Source: Chloroflexota bacterium
GTDB taxonomy: Bacteria; Chloroflexota; Anaerolineae; Anaerolineales; Anaerolineaceae
Direction of reading: 5' to 3'
Length of the DNA stretch: 38,058 bases
NCBI GenBank assembly: GCA_029777225.1
Contig: JAKOSR010000057.1
Span: 1-38,058, forward strand
Shown one piece after another: positions 16,867 to 25,242 of the stretch. The stretch's first letter is position 1; each line of letters begins with the position of its first letter. A model generated the notes under the pieces. It was not told the origin of the DNA. It worked only from the letters and a program-made list of their open reading frames with translations, and ran no database searches. The translations under genes and the position numbers were made by a program.

Positions 16867-17709
16867 ATGGAACGTCAGGTAATTCAGGTAATCCAGGGCA
16901 GGCCCGCCGTGGATGGGGCTGGCGTACGGCTCAACCGTGTGCTTGGGCCCGATAACGTGCTGGATTTCGACCCCTTTTTGATGCTGGATTCTTTTGACTC
17001 AGGCAACCCGCGCGATTACCTGGCCGGCTTTCCGATGCATCCCCACCGCGGAATTGAGACCATCACCTACCTGCTGAGCGGCAGGCTCGCGCACCAGGAC
17101 AGCCTGGGGAACAAAGGCATGATTGAGCCGGGCGGCTCGCAATGGATGACCGCCGGCAGTGGTATTCTCCACCAGGAGATGCCCCAGGCATCCGAGCGTT
17201 TCCTGGGGTTTCAGCTCTGGCTGAACTTGCCCGCGGCTGAAAAGTTCACCGAACCAAAATACTTTGACATCCTCGCCCAGGATGTGGTGCTGGTTCAGGA
17301 AAGCGGACGACAGGTGCGCATCATTTCGGGCCGATATGCCGGCAAGGAAGGCGCGCGGTCGCATCATATCCCTGCCACCATCCTGGATATCAGCCTTGAA
17401 CCCGGCGTGAGCGTGGAAATCCCGGTCGCGGACGAAAATACAGCTTTCCTCTTCCTCATCCAGGGCAACCTGGATGTCGAAGGTGAAACGTACAAGGAGA
17501 AAGCGGCGCTTTTACTGGGTGAAGGTGACAGGGTCGCAGCCCAGGCCCCTGCGGGTGAGCCCGCGCGCTTTACTTTTATTTCAGCCAAACCCCTGCACGA
17601 GCCTGTTGCCTGGGGCGGCCCGATTGTCATGAACACACGTGAAGAATTGAGACAGGCGTTTGATGATTTGCAGAATGGCACATTCATCAAGCACAGCCCG
17701 TCCTGGTAA
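16867..17709 (+). CDS. Pirin-family bicupin protein
   Basis: A 280-residue bicupin metalloprotein. The four metal ligands of pirin are all present: H58 and H60 in FPMHPHRGIET, H102 and E104 in GILHQEMP. Some bacterial pirins are quercetin 2,3-dioxygenases, others bind pyruvate dehydrogenase; the exact role here is open. An ATG at 16861 touches the AAGGAG sequence and is too close, so the second ATG at 16867, 7 bases from it, is preferred. The lpdA gene follows after 48 bases on the same strand, which makes a link to 2-oxoacid dehydrogenase metabolism possible, but only as inference. Confidence 0.9.
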   Translation: MERQVIQVIQGRPAVDGAGVRLNRVLGPDNVLDFDPFLMLDSFDSGNPRDYLAGFPMHPHRGIETITYLLSGRLAHQDSLGNKGMIEPGGSQWMTAGSGILHQEMPQASERFLGFQLWLNLPAAEKFTEPKYFDILAQDVVLVQESGRQVRIISGRYAGKEGARSHHIPATILDISLEPGVSVEIPVADENTAFLFLIQGNLDVEGETYKEKAALLLGEGDRVAAQAPAGEPARFTFISAKPLHEPVAWGGPIVMNTREELRQAFDDLQNGTFIKHSPSW

Positions 17710-17757
17710 ATCCATTTATTGAGGCAGCCCGCGAGGAGCACTGCCAGGAGGTTTGCG

Positions 17758-19155
17758 ATGAAGGAATTTGAAGTTGTTGTCGTGGGGGCCGGGCCAGGGG
17801 GGTATGTCAGCGCCATCCGGGCCGCGCAGCTTGGCAAGAAAGTGGCCATCATTGAAAAGGAATACATGGGTGGGGTTTGCCTGAACGTGGGCTGTATTCC
17901 CTCCAAGGCCCTGTTACGCAATGCTGAGCTGGCCTACCTGGCGCGGACCCAGGCTGAGGAGTATGGCATCCACTTTGACAACCTTCAGTTGGATTACAGC
18001 GCGGCCTACAAGCGCAGCCGGCAGGCAAGCTCGCGCCTGACCAAAGGCGTTGAGTTCCTGATGAAGAAGAATAAGATTGAGGTCATCCGTGGTGAAGCAA
18101 GGCTGGCCGGCGCGGGCAAACTGCAAGTGACACTCAGCGCGGGTGGTACGGAAGAAATCCAAGCGCGGGATATCATCCTCGCGACTGGCGCGCACGCAAC
18201 GGTTGTACCCGGCATGGAACCCGATGGGGTTAAGGTTTTGGACTACAAGCACGCCATCCTGCAGGAGAAGTTACCACAGAGTGCGGTTATCATCGGCGGA
18301 GGCGCGATTGGCGTGGAATTTGCCACTGTTTGGAGCGCTTATGGGGTCAAAGTCGACCTGGTTGAAATGTTGCCACATATCCTCCCGAACGAGGATAATG
18401 AGGCTGCAGCTGAATTGACCAAGGCTTTTGGCAAGCGTGGCGTTAAAGTGCACGCCGGAACCAAGGTTAAGTCGGTCACCAGGACGGAAGCTGGCACGGA
18501 TGTGCTGCTTGAAAATGACAAAGGCGAGGAAACCATAGAGGCTGAAGTCACCCTGGTGGCAATTGGCTTCAAACCCAACTCGCAAGATCTCGGGCTTGAG
18601 CTGGTGGGCGTGGAAAAGGACAAACGCGGTTTTATCAGCGTGGATGAGCGCATGGCAACCAATGTGCCCGGGGTATGGGCGATTGGGGACGTCACCGGTA
18701 AACTGTTGCTGGCGCACGCCGCGTCCGCGATGGGCGTGATTGCCGCGGAGAACATTGCCGGCCTGCCGGGGCGAAAACTTGACTTCCGCATGATCCCACG
18801 GGCGACATTCTCATCCCCCCAGGTGGCCTCGTTTGGCTACACGGAAGAGCAGGCCCGCGAAGCTGGTTACGCGGTGAAAGTTGGCAAGTTCTTCTTCCAG
18901 GCCAATGGCAAGGCGCTGGGATTGGGGGAATACGCCGGCTACGCCAAGGTCATCACGGATGAAAAATATGGTGAAATCCTTGGGGCGTCCATTGTTGGAC
19001 CTGAAGCTTCTGAATTGTTGCCTGAACTCACCCTGGCCCAGGCCAACGAGCTCACTGTCACCGAGATTACCCGCAACATCCACACGCACCCAACCTTGGG
19101 CGAGGCCATCCTGGAAGCTGCAGAGGCGGCGGAAGGGCATAGCATTCACTCATAA
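17758..19155 (+). CDS. lpdA: Dihydrolipoamide dehydrogenase (E3)
   Basis: A 465-residue FAD disulfide oxidoreductase that reoxidises lipoamide of 2-oxoacid dehydrogenase or glycine cleavage complexes with NAD+. It shows the FAD-binding VVGAGPGGYVSAIRAAQLG, the redox disulfide C41-LNVG-C46, the NAD-binding IIGGGAIGVEFA, the second FAD contact GVWAIGDVTGKLLLAHAAS and the catalytic base in HTHPTLGEA near the C-terminus. AGGAGG lies 6 bases before the ATG at 17758; an earlier in-frame start at 17719 lacks this. No E1/E2 genes are present in the window. A strong terminator follows. Confidence 0.96.
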   Translation: MKEFEVVVVGAGPGGYVSAIRAAQLGKKVAIIEKEYMGGVCLNVGCIPSKALLRNAELAYLARTQAEEYGIHFDNLQLDYSAAYKRSRQASSRLTKGVEFLMKKNKIEVIRGEARLAGAGKLQVTLSAGGTEEIQARDIILATGAHATVVPGMEPDGVKVLDYKHAILQEKLPQSAVIIGGGAIGVEFATVWSAYGVKVDLVEMLPHILPNEDNEAAAELTKAFGKRGVKVHAGTKVKSVTRTEAGTDVLLENDKGEETIEAEVTLVAIGFKPNSQDLGLELVGVEKDKRGFISVDERMATNVPGVWAIGDVTGKLLLAHAASAMGVIAAENIAGLPGRKLDFRMIPRATFSSPQVASFGYTEEQAREAGYAVKVGKFFFQANGKALGLGEYAGYAKVITDEKYGEILGASIVGPEASELLPELTLAQANELTVTEITRNIHTHPTLGEAILEAAEAAEGHSIHS

Positions 19156-19168
19156 TTTTGGATTGATT

Positions 19169-19201
19169 AAATCGCCAGGCTAACAAGCCTGGCGATTTTT
19201 T
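19169..19201 (+). terminator. Strong intrinsic terminator after lpdA
   Basis: AAATCGCCAGGC (19169-19180) pairs with GCCTGGCGATTT (19187-19198) around a 6-base loop, ending in six T (19196-19201). Confidence 0.92.
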
Positions 19202-19356
19202 GTTGTAAAGCAGATAATTACGACGCCATTACCCTGAGAAGGTCTTTTTTTAGTGTCCCGCGTGGTGGCCACTAAGGCGCTCGATAACACTAAGATAACT
19301 TTTCCGCCCCCCGTCCAGATGTCGAGTGAATAAACGTTCGCCGGAATCGATTATGC

Positions 19357-19362
19357 TATACT
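19357..19362 (+). promoter_or_regulatory. Candidate -10 of the MutL-like operon
   Basis: TATACT in a TA-rich stretch, about 8 bases before the structured region at 19371. No clear -35. The remainder of the gap 19202-19356 shows nothing recognisable. Confidence 0.4.
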
Positions 19363-19370
19363 TTATGCAT

Positions 19371-19513
19371 GGTTCAAGTGCTCTTTTCGGTAGCTGATTC
19401 CTCCCGACAAATTGCCTCGCGCGCCCATGGGCGGGCAAGAGCCTATCCATGTGGGGAGGGGGGGAGTTACGCTTTCCCGAAAAGTTTTCCGAGCTTTTTC
19501 CGGAGCCTGAACC
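19371..19513 (+). ncRNA. Possible structured RNA or leader upstream of the MutL-like operon
   Basis: Four nested complementary pairs make one long interrupted hairpin: GGTTCA 19371-19376 with TGAACC 19508-19513; CTTTTCGG 19383-19390 with CCGAAAAG 19477-19484; CCTCCC 19400-19405 with GGGAGG 19454-19459; TTGCC 19412-19416 with GGCAA 19434-19438, capped by palindrome CGCCCATGGGCG (19422-19433). Large unpaired stretches lie between the second and third stems. The overall shape recalls 6S RNA, but the distal end (GGAGGG at 19517-19522) is also the ribosome binding site of the next gene, so a regulatory leader is equally possible. I match it to no known riboswitch. Confidence 0.3.
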
Positions 19514-19528
19514 TGCGGAGGGCATGCA

Positions 19529-20287
19529 ATGAGTAGCCTCGGCATGGCAGACAAGGTCGCCATCGCGCTGGTGCTGCTGGCCCTGGCAGGCCAACTCTTT
19601 TTCCAATCCGCACGCCGGCGCGCACCTTACAGTAAGCTACGCAAGGTGAACGCTTACCAATCCGCGGACCTGCTCATCTCGGCTGTGGCTGAAAAAGGCC
19701 GGCGCCTCGTGTTGGGTATCGGCAACAACCTGACGGACCAGGGCGCAAGCCTGAGCGGGGTGGCAGGTTTGCCACTCCTCAAAGCCATCAGCCGGCGCTC
19801 ACTTTTCAACGACCAAAAATTACAGACCGTCAGCGGGGATGGTGTGCTGGCTTGCCTGAGCCAAATGGTGACGCATGGCGCGTACCAAAATGCCGTGGCC
19901 GTGGAGCTTTTCCAACCGGGCGAGGCAGTTTTGGCAGGGACCACGCGGTTTGCCAGCCTGGCCGGCTTGCTGCCCGAAGTCAACCATCGCGCGAATGGTG
20001 GGGTTATTCTTTCCGGGCAATTTGAAGGCGAAACATTGCTGGCACTCGACCTGGCGGCCCGCAAGAATATCCTGGTGGCGGGCAGTACCGCGTCGTTGGG
20101 CGGGCAGGCTGCCTTTTTGGCGGGTGTGTGCAACCTCGCGTTGGGGGAGGATTACTACGCCCCCGCGGCCAGTTTGGAGACTGACCCGGCTGCCGCGGCC
20201 TCGCTCAGGGCGCAGGATTTATTGAGAATCATCATTGCCATCGCGCTCCTTGTTGGCGCCGGGCTCACCATCGCGGGAGTGCTCTAA
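19529..20287 (+). CDS. Unknown double-anchored membrane protein, first gene of the MutL-like operon
   Basis: A 252-residue protein with one N-terminal membrane helix (about 9-25) and one at the C-terminus (about 231-252). The roughly 200-residue part between them has a glycine-rich loop LVLGIGNNLTDQGASLSGVAGLPLLKAISRRS and looks like a soluble alpha/beta domain. It resembles, from memory only, a domain of unknown function common in Chloroflexota membrane proteins (possibly DUF6754). GGAGGG lies 6 bases before ATG. Its stop overlaps the next start by one base (TAATG), so the two are translationally coupled. Function unknown. Confidence 0.82.
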   Translation: MSSLGMADKVAIALVLLALAGQLFFQSARRRAPYSKLRKVNAYQSADLLISAVAEKGRRLVLGIGNNLTDQGASLSGVAGLPLLKAISRRSLFNDQKLQTVSGDGVLACLSQMVTHGAYQNAVAVELFQPGEAVLAGTTRFASLAGLLPEVNHRANGGVILSGQFEGETLLALDLAARKNILVAGSTASLGGQAAFLAGVCNLALGEDYYAPAASLETDPAAAASLRAQDLLRIIIAIALLVGAGLTIAGVL

Positions 20288-20901
20288 TGAAAAAAGGGCT
20301 GCCAATCGCGGTCGCCATCCTTTCGGGGCTCTTTGTTTTGGCTGGGCTTATTTTCCAGCCATACCTCGGCCCTTACCTGGGATTGGTGCTAAATTGGGCA
20401 GTCATTGTGGGAAGCATGGCCTTGCTGGTAGCCATCGCGTCACTCATCATCTATCACGCCCGCTCCATCCTGACTGCCCGCAAAGGATTTATTTTTAGCA
20501 TTGTCATCCTGGCTTCTTTCGGGCTCAGCCTGGTCGGGGGTTTGTGGCTGGGGGTGGACAACCCAGCCTACCTGAAATGGGTCGGCGCCATCCAAAGACC
20601 ACTCGAAGTCAGTTTGCTTGGCCTGGTGGCGCTGATTATGACCAGCGCGGCGGTGCAGGTTTTTCGCAACCGTGGCTGGTCACCATTGACTGTCTCCTTC
20701 GGGTTGAGCGCTATATTCTTCCTCTTAATCGCGCTTGGGTTGCTTCAGACCCTTGAGGTTCCACAAATCGCAACAGTTATCGGCTATATCCGCCAGCTGC
20801 CATTGGTCGGCGCGCGTGGGTTATTGATTGGCGTGGCCATTGGCGCGGTCATGATGGCCATCCGGGTGCTGTTGGGGAGTGAAAGGCCGTACAGTGACTG
20901 A
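20287..20901 (+). CDS. Unknown six-helix membrane protein
   Basis: A 204-residue, highly hydrophobic protein with six predicted membrane helices (about 5-25, 35-57, 68-90, 105-125, 135-155, 172-195) and short loops. There is no signal peptide and I recognise no transporter motif. It is the second gene of the operon, overlapping its upstream neighbour by one base and the downstream zinc-ribbon gene by 8. Such tight coupling with other membrane proteins suggests a subunit of one complex, but its role is unknown. Confidence 0.8.
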   Translation: MKKGLPIAVAILSGLFVLAGLIFQPYLGPYLGLVLNWAVIVGSMALLVAIASLIIYHARSILTARKGFIFSIVILASFGLSLVGGLWLGVDNPAYLKWVGAIQRPLEVSLLGLVALIMTSAAVQVFRNRGWSPLTVSFGLSAIFFLLIALGLLQTLEVPQIATVIGYIRQLPLVGARGLLIGVAIGAVMMAIRVLLGSERPYSD

Positions 20902-22849
20902 ACAGCCGGATGAGATGACGGTCTGCCCACATTGTGGCGGCAAAAACCTCCCGCATGCCACGCGTTGCGTGCATTGTGGCGAGGAAATGGGCGCTTTCTT
21001 TGCTTTTGATGCCCAGGGTACGCCTGAGGACGAAAATGCTGAAAGCCAGGGAGGATCGGATTCCATTTCCGAAGTGCTGCGCAGCCTGCGCGAGGGGGAT
21101 GTGTTTGAGCCCATTCTCGGCGCGGCCTCGGAATCACCGCAGGAAGAACCAACCGAAGACGAAAGTGTTGAGCCTGAAGTCACGAACTCGGAACAACCCA
21201 GTGGCCCTGAGTGGCTGAGGCGGATTCGACAGAAAGCCCAGCAGGAAGAAAACGGGACAGCTGAAAACCGGGATGAGCTCTCGGCGGTCGATCGCGAGTT
21301 CAACGATTGGATTGCCCGCATTCGTGAGAAGACGCAGCGGGAGGCGCTCAACCAGGCTCGGGCCGCGGACACAGCCATGCCCGCGGACGCCAGCGGGACG
21401 CCTGAATGGCTGCGCAAGGTCAGAGCCCTGAACCCCCAGGGGCAGGATGATTCCACGGATGGCGCAGCAATCGGCAACGAGGCTGATGAATGGGAAATGG
21501 AATGGACTGACGAGAGGCTGCGCGCCTTGCGCGAGAAAGCCTTGTTAGAAGAACCGGAAATTGAACAGACAAGACCAGGCCCCGGCCCCGGCGGGGAGCC
21601 AGGCCTGGCTGAGGAAGGCATTGTCGCAGCCGCGGCAGGGGCTGTAGAGTTACCGACCGAGACCCGGCCGGCTGAATTTCATAACATCCCTGACGAGGAA
21701 GAGCCCGCGGAGAGCCTACCCGCAGCGAAAGCGTTGCCTGAGGTTACCGAGCCAGCCTTAGAGCCTGAGGCCGAAGAGGAGGAAACCCCTCCGTCCACCG
21801 AACCAGCCGGGGAAGAAGCCCCAACTAAAATTGAAGAGGAAACTCCAGCGCTCGAGCCCATCCTGGAGCAGGCCGGCCTCGCGAGTGGCGTGGAGAATCT
21901 GAACCCCGTGGAGGTTACCCCGGACGAGCCGAAGCCTACTGGCGACGCGCCCTCCGATTTGATGCTGCTGCGGACCCAAAAGGACTTCGCGGCACTTTTG
22001 AAAAGCATGATTTACCAGGAAGGCACGCATAGCTCGCCGGCCAAGGCCACAAAAGCTGAGCCGGCCGGGATAAGCCGGTTTGTGCTGGCCATGCTGCTGC
22101 TCGCAGCGCTAATTGCCACCCTGATTATCTCCCCAGGCAACGTGGTGCCATCCCGGATGCCAACCGAGGCGGCCAGTGCCTTCGCGGACGCGCTTGGCGC
22201 GCTGGGTGCCCAAGACCAGGTGCTGCTGGTTACGGATTACCAGGCTGCCACAAGCACGGAAATGGAACTGCTCCTGCCCACCGTCCTCAAACAGCTGGAC
22301 GCGCAGCAGGTGACCTGGGACGTGCTCACAACCCAGCCATCCGGGCTCTGGCTGACAGAGGCCCTACTTGAAAAAGTGGACCCCAACAATAAACCCTCGG
22401 TCAATTACCTGCCTGGCGGCAGCTTTGGGCTGGTACCGCTGGCCAACGGGCTCGGGAGCCAGACACCTCTTGGGGAGTATGCCAGCGCGTTGCCCCAGGG
22501 CATCCAGGATTTACGCGATTATGACCTCATCCTGCTGGCATGTGATTCCGAGCTACAGGCACGGACCTGGATGGAACAGGTGGCGCCTTGGCTACCACCC
22601 GGCCGTATTGCTGTGGTGAGCACCATGCAGACGGCGCCCATGCTCGCGCCGTACTACGATTCCGGGCAAATTGCCGGTTATCTCGCGGGGTTGGAAGACC
22701 AGGCGGGCGAAGGTGCGGAAAGCGCATACTTCCCCGCGCGCGTGTTCCAGGTGGGGCTGTTGGTTTTGCTTGTTCTCCTGCTGCTCGGCATGATTGTGAA
22801 AGCCGACCAGGATACTTTACAGCAAATTGAAAAGCGGGGTGAGGAATGA
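20894..22849 (+). CDS. Zinc-ribbon protein with WLxxIR repeats, acidic linker and two membrane anchors
   Basis: A 651-residue protein of unusual build. The N-terminal zinc ribbon is CPHCGGKNLPHATRCVHCGEE. A long acidic, Glu/Pro-rich, probably disordered region (about 40-370) carries at least four related short helical motifs: PEWLRRIRQKAQQEE, NDWIARIREKTQRE, PEWLRKVRALN and ERLRALREKALLEE. A membrane helix follows at about 392-413, then an outer alpha/beta-looking domain of about 200 residues (DQVLLVTDYQAATSTEMELL; YDLILLACDSELQARTWM), and a last helix at about 617-637 with a charged cytoplasmic tail. GTG at 20894 is chosen because GAAAGG precedes it; GTG 20879 is an alternative. Function unknown. 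Confidence 0.82.
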   Translation: MTEQPDEMTVCPHCGGKNLPHATRCVHCGEEMGAFFAFDAQGTPEDENAESQGGSDSISEVLRSLREGDVFEPILGAASESPQEEPTEDESVEPEVTNSEQPSGPEWLRRIRQKAQQEENGTAENRDELSAVDREFNDWIARIREKTQREALNQARAADTAMPADASGTPEWLRKVRALNPQGQDDSTDGAAIGNEADEWEMEWTDERLRALREKALLEEPEIEQTRPGPGPGGEPGLAEEGIVAAAAGAVELPTETRPAEFHNIPDEEEPAESLPAAKALPEVTEPALEPEAEEEETPPSTEPAGEEAPTKIEEETPALEPILEQAGLASGVENLNPVEVTPDEPKPTGDAPSDLMLLRTQKDFAALLKSMIYQEGTHSSPAKATKAEPAGISRFVLAMLLLAALIATLIISPGNVVPSRMPTEAASAFADALGALGAQDQVLLVTDYQAATSTEMELLLPTVLKQLDAQQVTWDVLTTQPSGLWLTEALLEKVDPNNKPSVNYLPGGSFGLVPLANGLGSQTPLGEYASALPQGIQDLRDYDLILLACDSELQARTWMEQVAPWLPPGRIAVVSTMQTAPMLAPYYDSGQIAGYLAGLEDQAGEGAESAYFPARVFQVGLLVLLVLLLLGMIVKADQDTLQQIEKRGEE

Positions 22850-23517
22850 GTTCAGTGGACCTGGCGCTGGGCCTGGTTGGCGTCGCGCTGACCATCATGA
22901 TTTTCAGCTACATCCTGGGTGATAACCTTTTCTTCCGCGTTGGCCTGTACGTGCTGATCGGCGTGGCGGCCGGCTTTTCCGCCGCGGTGGTCATCACCAA
23001 GGTCATTATCCCCCTGCTTTACGTACCGCTTAGAACTCCTGGGACGCCCGCATTTTATTGGGCCCTGGTGCCCCTCGTACTTTGCGCGCTGCTCGCGTTG
23101 ATGCTTTCCCCGCGTCTTTCCCAGGCGGGCAAAATCCCCCTGGCTTTCCTGAGCGGGGTGTTGGCCGCACTGGCGCTGTTTGGCGTCAGCCGGGGCACAT
23201 TGGCACCCCAGCTGCTGGCCACCATTGGCCGGTTTAGCCCGGCCTTGCTCATGCAAGCGAGCCAGATTAATTGGGCTGGGGTGATTGAGGGTGTGTTAAT
23301 CCTGCTGGGCGTCATCGCGACCCTGTTCTTCTTCCATCACAGGCAGCAGGTGAAACAGGTTGGTGGAGGAAGCCTGCTGGATGGCATGTCCAGCGTTGGG
23401 CAAATTTTCATGGGCATCACATTTGGCGCCTTGTTCATTGGCCTGTACATGACAGCACTGGTCGCCTTGATTTCCCAGTTGAATTGGGTCAAGGATTTCA
23501 TCACCAGCTTGCTTTGA
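22846..23517 (+). CDS. Unknown six-helix membrane protein (second in the operon)
   Basis: A 223-residue polytopic protein with helices at about 5-25, 32-60, 68-86, 96-115, 143-163 and 190-213, and a short cytoplasmic-type loop FHHRQQVKQVGGGSLLDGMSS between the last two. No known family motif was seen. Its ATG overlaps the stop of the zinc-ribbon gene (ATGA), and the MutL-like ATPase gene follows after 17 bases. It is therefore a likely membrane partner of these products. Confidence 0.8.
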   Translation: MSSVDLALGLVGVALTIMIFSYILGDNLFFRVGLYVLIGVAAGFSAAVVITKVIIPLLYVPLRTPGTPAFYWALVPLVLCALLALMLSPRLSQAGKIPLAFLSGVLAALALFGVSRGTLAPQLLATIGRFSPALLMQASQINWAGVIEGVLILLGVIATLFFFHHRQQVKQVGGGSLLDGMSSVGQIFMGITFGALFIGLYMTALVALISQLNWVKDFITSLL

Positions 23518-23534
23518 AAACTTGAGGAATTCAC

Positions 23535-25241
23535 GTGGCTCCAAACTTTTACTTGAGCGTTGACATCGGCAGGAGCAATACCCGCGTTTGGCTATTTGAT
23601 GACGCCTATGACGCATACAGCTTGCGCGCTTCCGCCCAGTCGCCTTCCACGGTGGGCGAACGTACGGACGTACGGCTGGGTTTCATTGCTGCCGTGGAGA
23701 AAATCCAGGATGAAACAGGCATTAACCTCCTGGACCCGAGAAAACACCTGCTCATCGATTCAGAAGGAAGAATTGGCGTGAGGGGTGCAGGTTTGAGCCT
23801 CTCTGCGGGAGAGCCCATCCGCACGACCCTGATCGGGGTTTCGGAAAACTATTCGCTTGCGGCGTTGCGCAGACTCGTGAGTTTGTTCCATACCAAAGTG
23901 GTGATGGAAATCAACCTCCAAGATGATTTGAACGACACCGCCCAACTTGAAAACCTTATATCGTCCCAATCTGAACTTTTTGTTATTGGCGGAGGGTTTG
24001 ACGAAGGTGCGAGCAAACGCATACGGGCCGCCATTGAAAACATCCGGGTGGTGTATCACAACCTGCCGGGCTTGGCTCAGCCGCAGATTGTTTATGCCGG
24101 CAATCGCTCCCTGGCTGAATACGCGGAAAGAGAGCTCGAGGCAGGCCCTGATCTTCATCTGGCCGGAAACATCCAGCCCCTGGAGGAGCAGGAAGACCTG
24201 CAGGTTGGCTGGAAAGCCATGCTAGCGGCTTTCGCGCGCGTACGCGAAGGGCAAATCCCCGGCCTGGTGGAATTACAGAAACAGCTGGGTCAGCGCGTCA
24301 TCCCCACCACTTTCGCGACCACCCGAACCACGCGTATCATGAACAGCATGAACACCAATGGTAAAGGAGTGCTTACGCTGGACGTGGGCGCAGGTGGCGT
24401 GGACGTGATTGTGGTTCAGGACGGCCTTGTGATGGGCGGACGCCATCAAACGAGCCTGACCACCCGCGATATCCAACATACACAGGCTGTGATTGGCATG
24501 GGTTTGGATAAAGAATGGCTGGCGACCGCCTTGTACAACAAGCAGGCGCATCCGGGCATCCTCCCCGCGACGCTGCAGGATATCGCGCTTGAACAAGCCT
24601 GGGCACGCGTACGCATCCAAAACGCTCTCAACTCGGTCGCGGAGGTATTCCCCACCCTGGACTACGACCCATCCGTGGGACTGCGACGTGACTTTGAACC
24701 CATTGTGCTCTCAGGCGCGTGCCTGACTGGCATGCCGACGGAACGCCAGGTCTTTCTCACCGGTTTGGATAGCATTCTGCCCCACGGCATCACCACGTTC
24801 GTGCTGGACAAAGACCAGCTGATGCCCGCGTTGGGGTCGCTGGCCGCAGTGGAACCCTTGGTCGCCATCCAGGTGATTGACTCAGGCATCTTCATCAACC
24901 TTGGCACGGCGGTCAGCGTGATTAGCCCTGGCAAAATTGGTGACCAGGTGATTTCGGTTGAAGTGGATGAGGGTGAGTCCCCCCGTGAACATTACACGCT
25001 TACCAAAGGGGAGATAAAGCGAATTGAACTCCTTCCCCAAACCCCGGCGCACATCTACCTCTCCCCGGCTTCAGACAGTGATGTTGGCATGGGGCTGGTT
25101 GGGTTGGGGGGCTGGTTGAGCGTTTCCACCGGAAAAGTTGGCGTGGTCATCGACGCACGTGGCCGTCCGCTTTCTCTTCCTGAGGATGACGCGGCGCGCA
25201 GTGAGAAAATCAACGACTGGCTTTGGGAACTGGGGGGATGA
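23535..25241 (+). CDS. MutL/GlmL-like ASKHA ATPase (glutamate mutase accessory family)
   Basis: A 568-residue protein resembling MutL/GlmL (glutamate mutase L) proteins, an ASKHA (actin/Hsp70/sugar kinase) branch. The first phosphate loop is SVDIGRSNTRVWLFD (D10-T16), the second TLDVGAGGVDVIVV (about 282), and an adenosine-type motif IVLSGACLTG lies near residue 395. In GlmL the ATPase is thought to help reactivate B12-dependent glutamate mutase. Here no mutase subunit (GlmE/GlmS) or cobalamin gene is present; the neighbours are membrane proteins. A C-terminal extension (about 480-568) is present. Start is GTG at 23535 with GAGGAA upstream. It is a distinct use of the fold, in my inference. 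Confidence 0.82.
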   Translation: MAPNFYLSVDIGRSNTRVWLFDDAYDAYSLRASAQSPSTVGERTDVRLGFIAAVEKIQDETGINLLDPRKHLLIDSEGRIGVRGAGLSLSAGEPIRTTLIGVSENYSLAALRRLVSLFHTKVVMEINLQDDLNDTAQLENLISSQSELFVIGGGFDEGASKRIRAAIENIRVVYHNLPGLAQPQIVYAGNRSLAEYAERELEAGPDLHLAGNIQPLEEQEDLQVGWKAMLAAFARVREGQIPGLVELQKQLGQRVIPTTFATTRTTRIMNSMNTNGKGVLTLDVGAGGVDVIVVQDGLVMGGRHQTSLTTRDIQHTQAVIGMGLDKEWLATALYNKQAHPGILPATLQDIALEQAWARVRIQNALNSVAEVFPTLDYDPSVGLRRDFEPIVLSGACLTGMPTERQVFLTGLDSILPHGITTFVLDKDQLMPALGSLAAVEPLVAIQVIDSGIFINLGTAVSVISPGKIGDQVISVEVDEGESPREHYTLTKGEIKRIELLPQTPAHIYLSPASDSDVGMGLVGLGGWLSVSTGKVGVVIDARGRPLSLPEDDAARSEKINDWLWELGG

Positions 25242-25242
25242 G

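Noticed and set aside
19440..19530. Reverse-strand similarity to the SRP RNA core (GGTCAGG..CCGGAAGG)
   Set aside because: The essential GGAAG tetraloop context is not present (CCGGAAAAAG), so an SRP RNA is not supported.
19250..19606. Leftward open frame across the gap before the MutL-like operon
   Set aside because: It overlaps the start of a well-supported gene, has no SD and reads as low-complexity Arg/Ser/Pro sequence.
21200..21560. Repeat-like DNA in the zinc-ribbon gene considered as a tandem repeat
   Set aside because: The repetition is at protein level only (WLxxIR motif) with irregular spacing; there is no DNA repeat unit.
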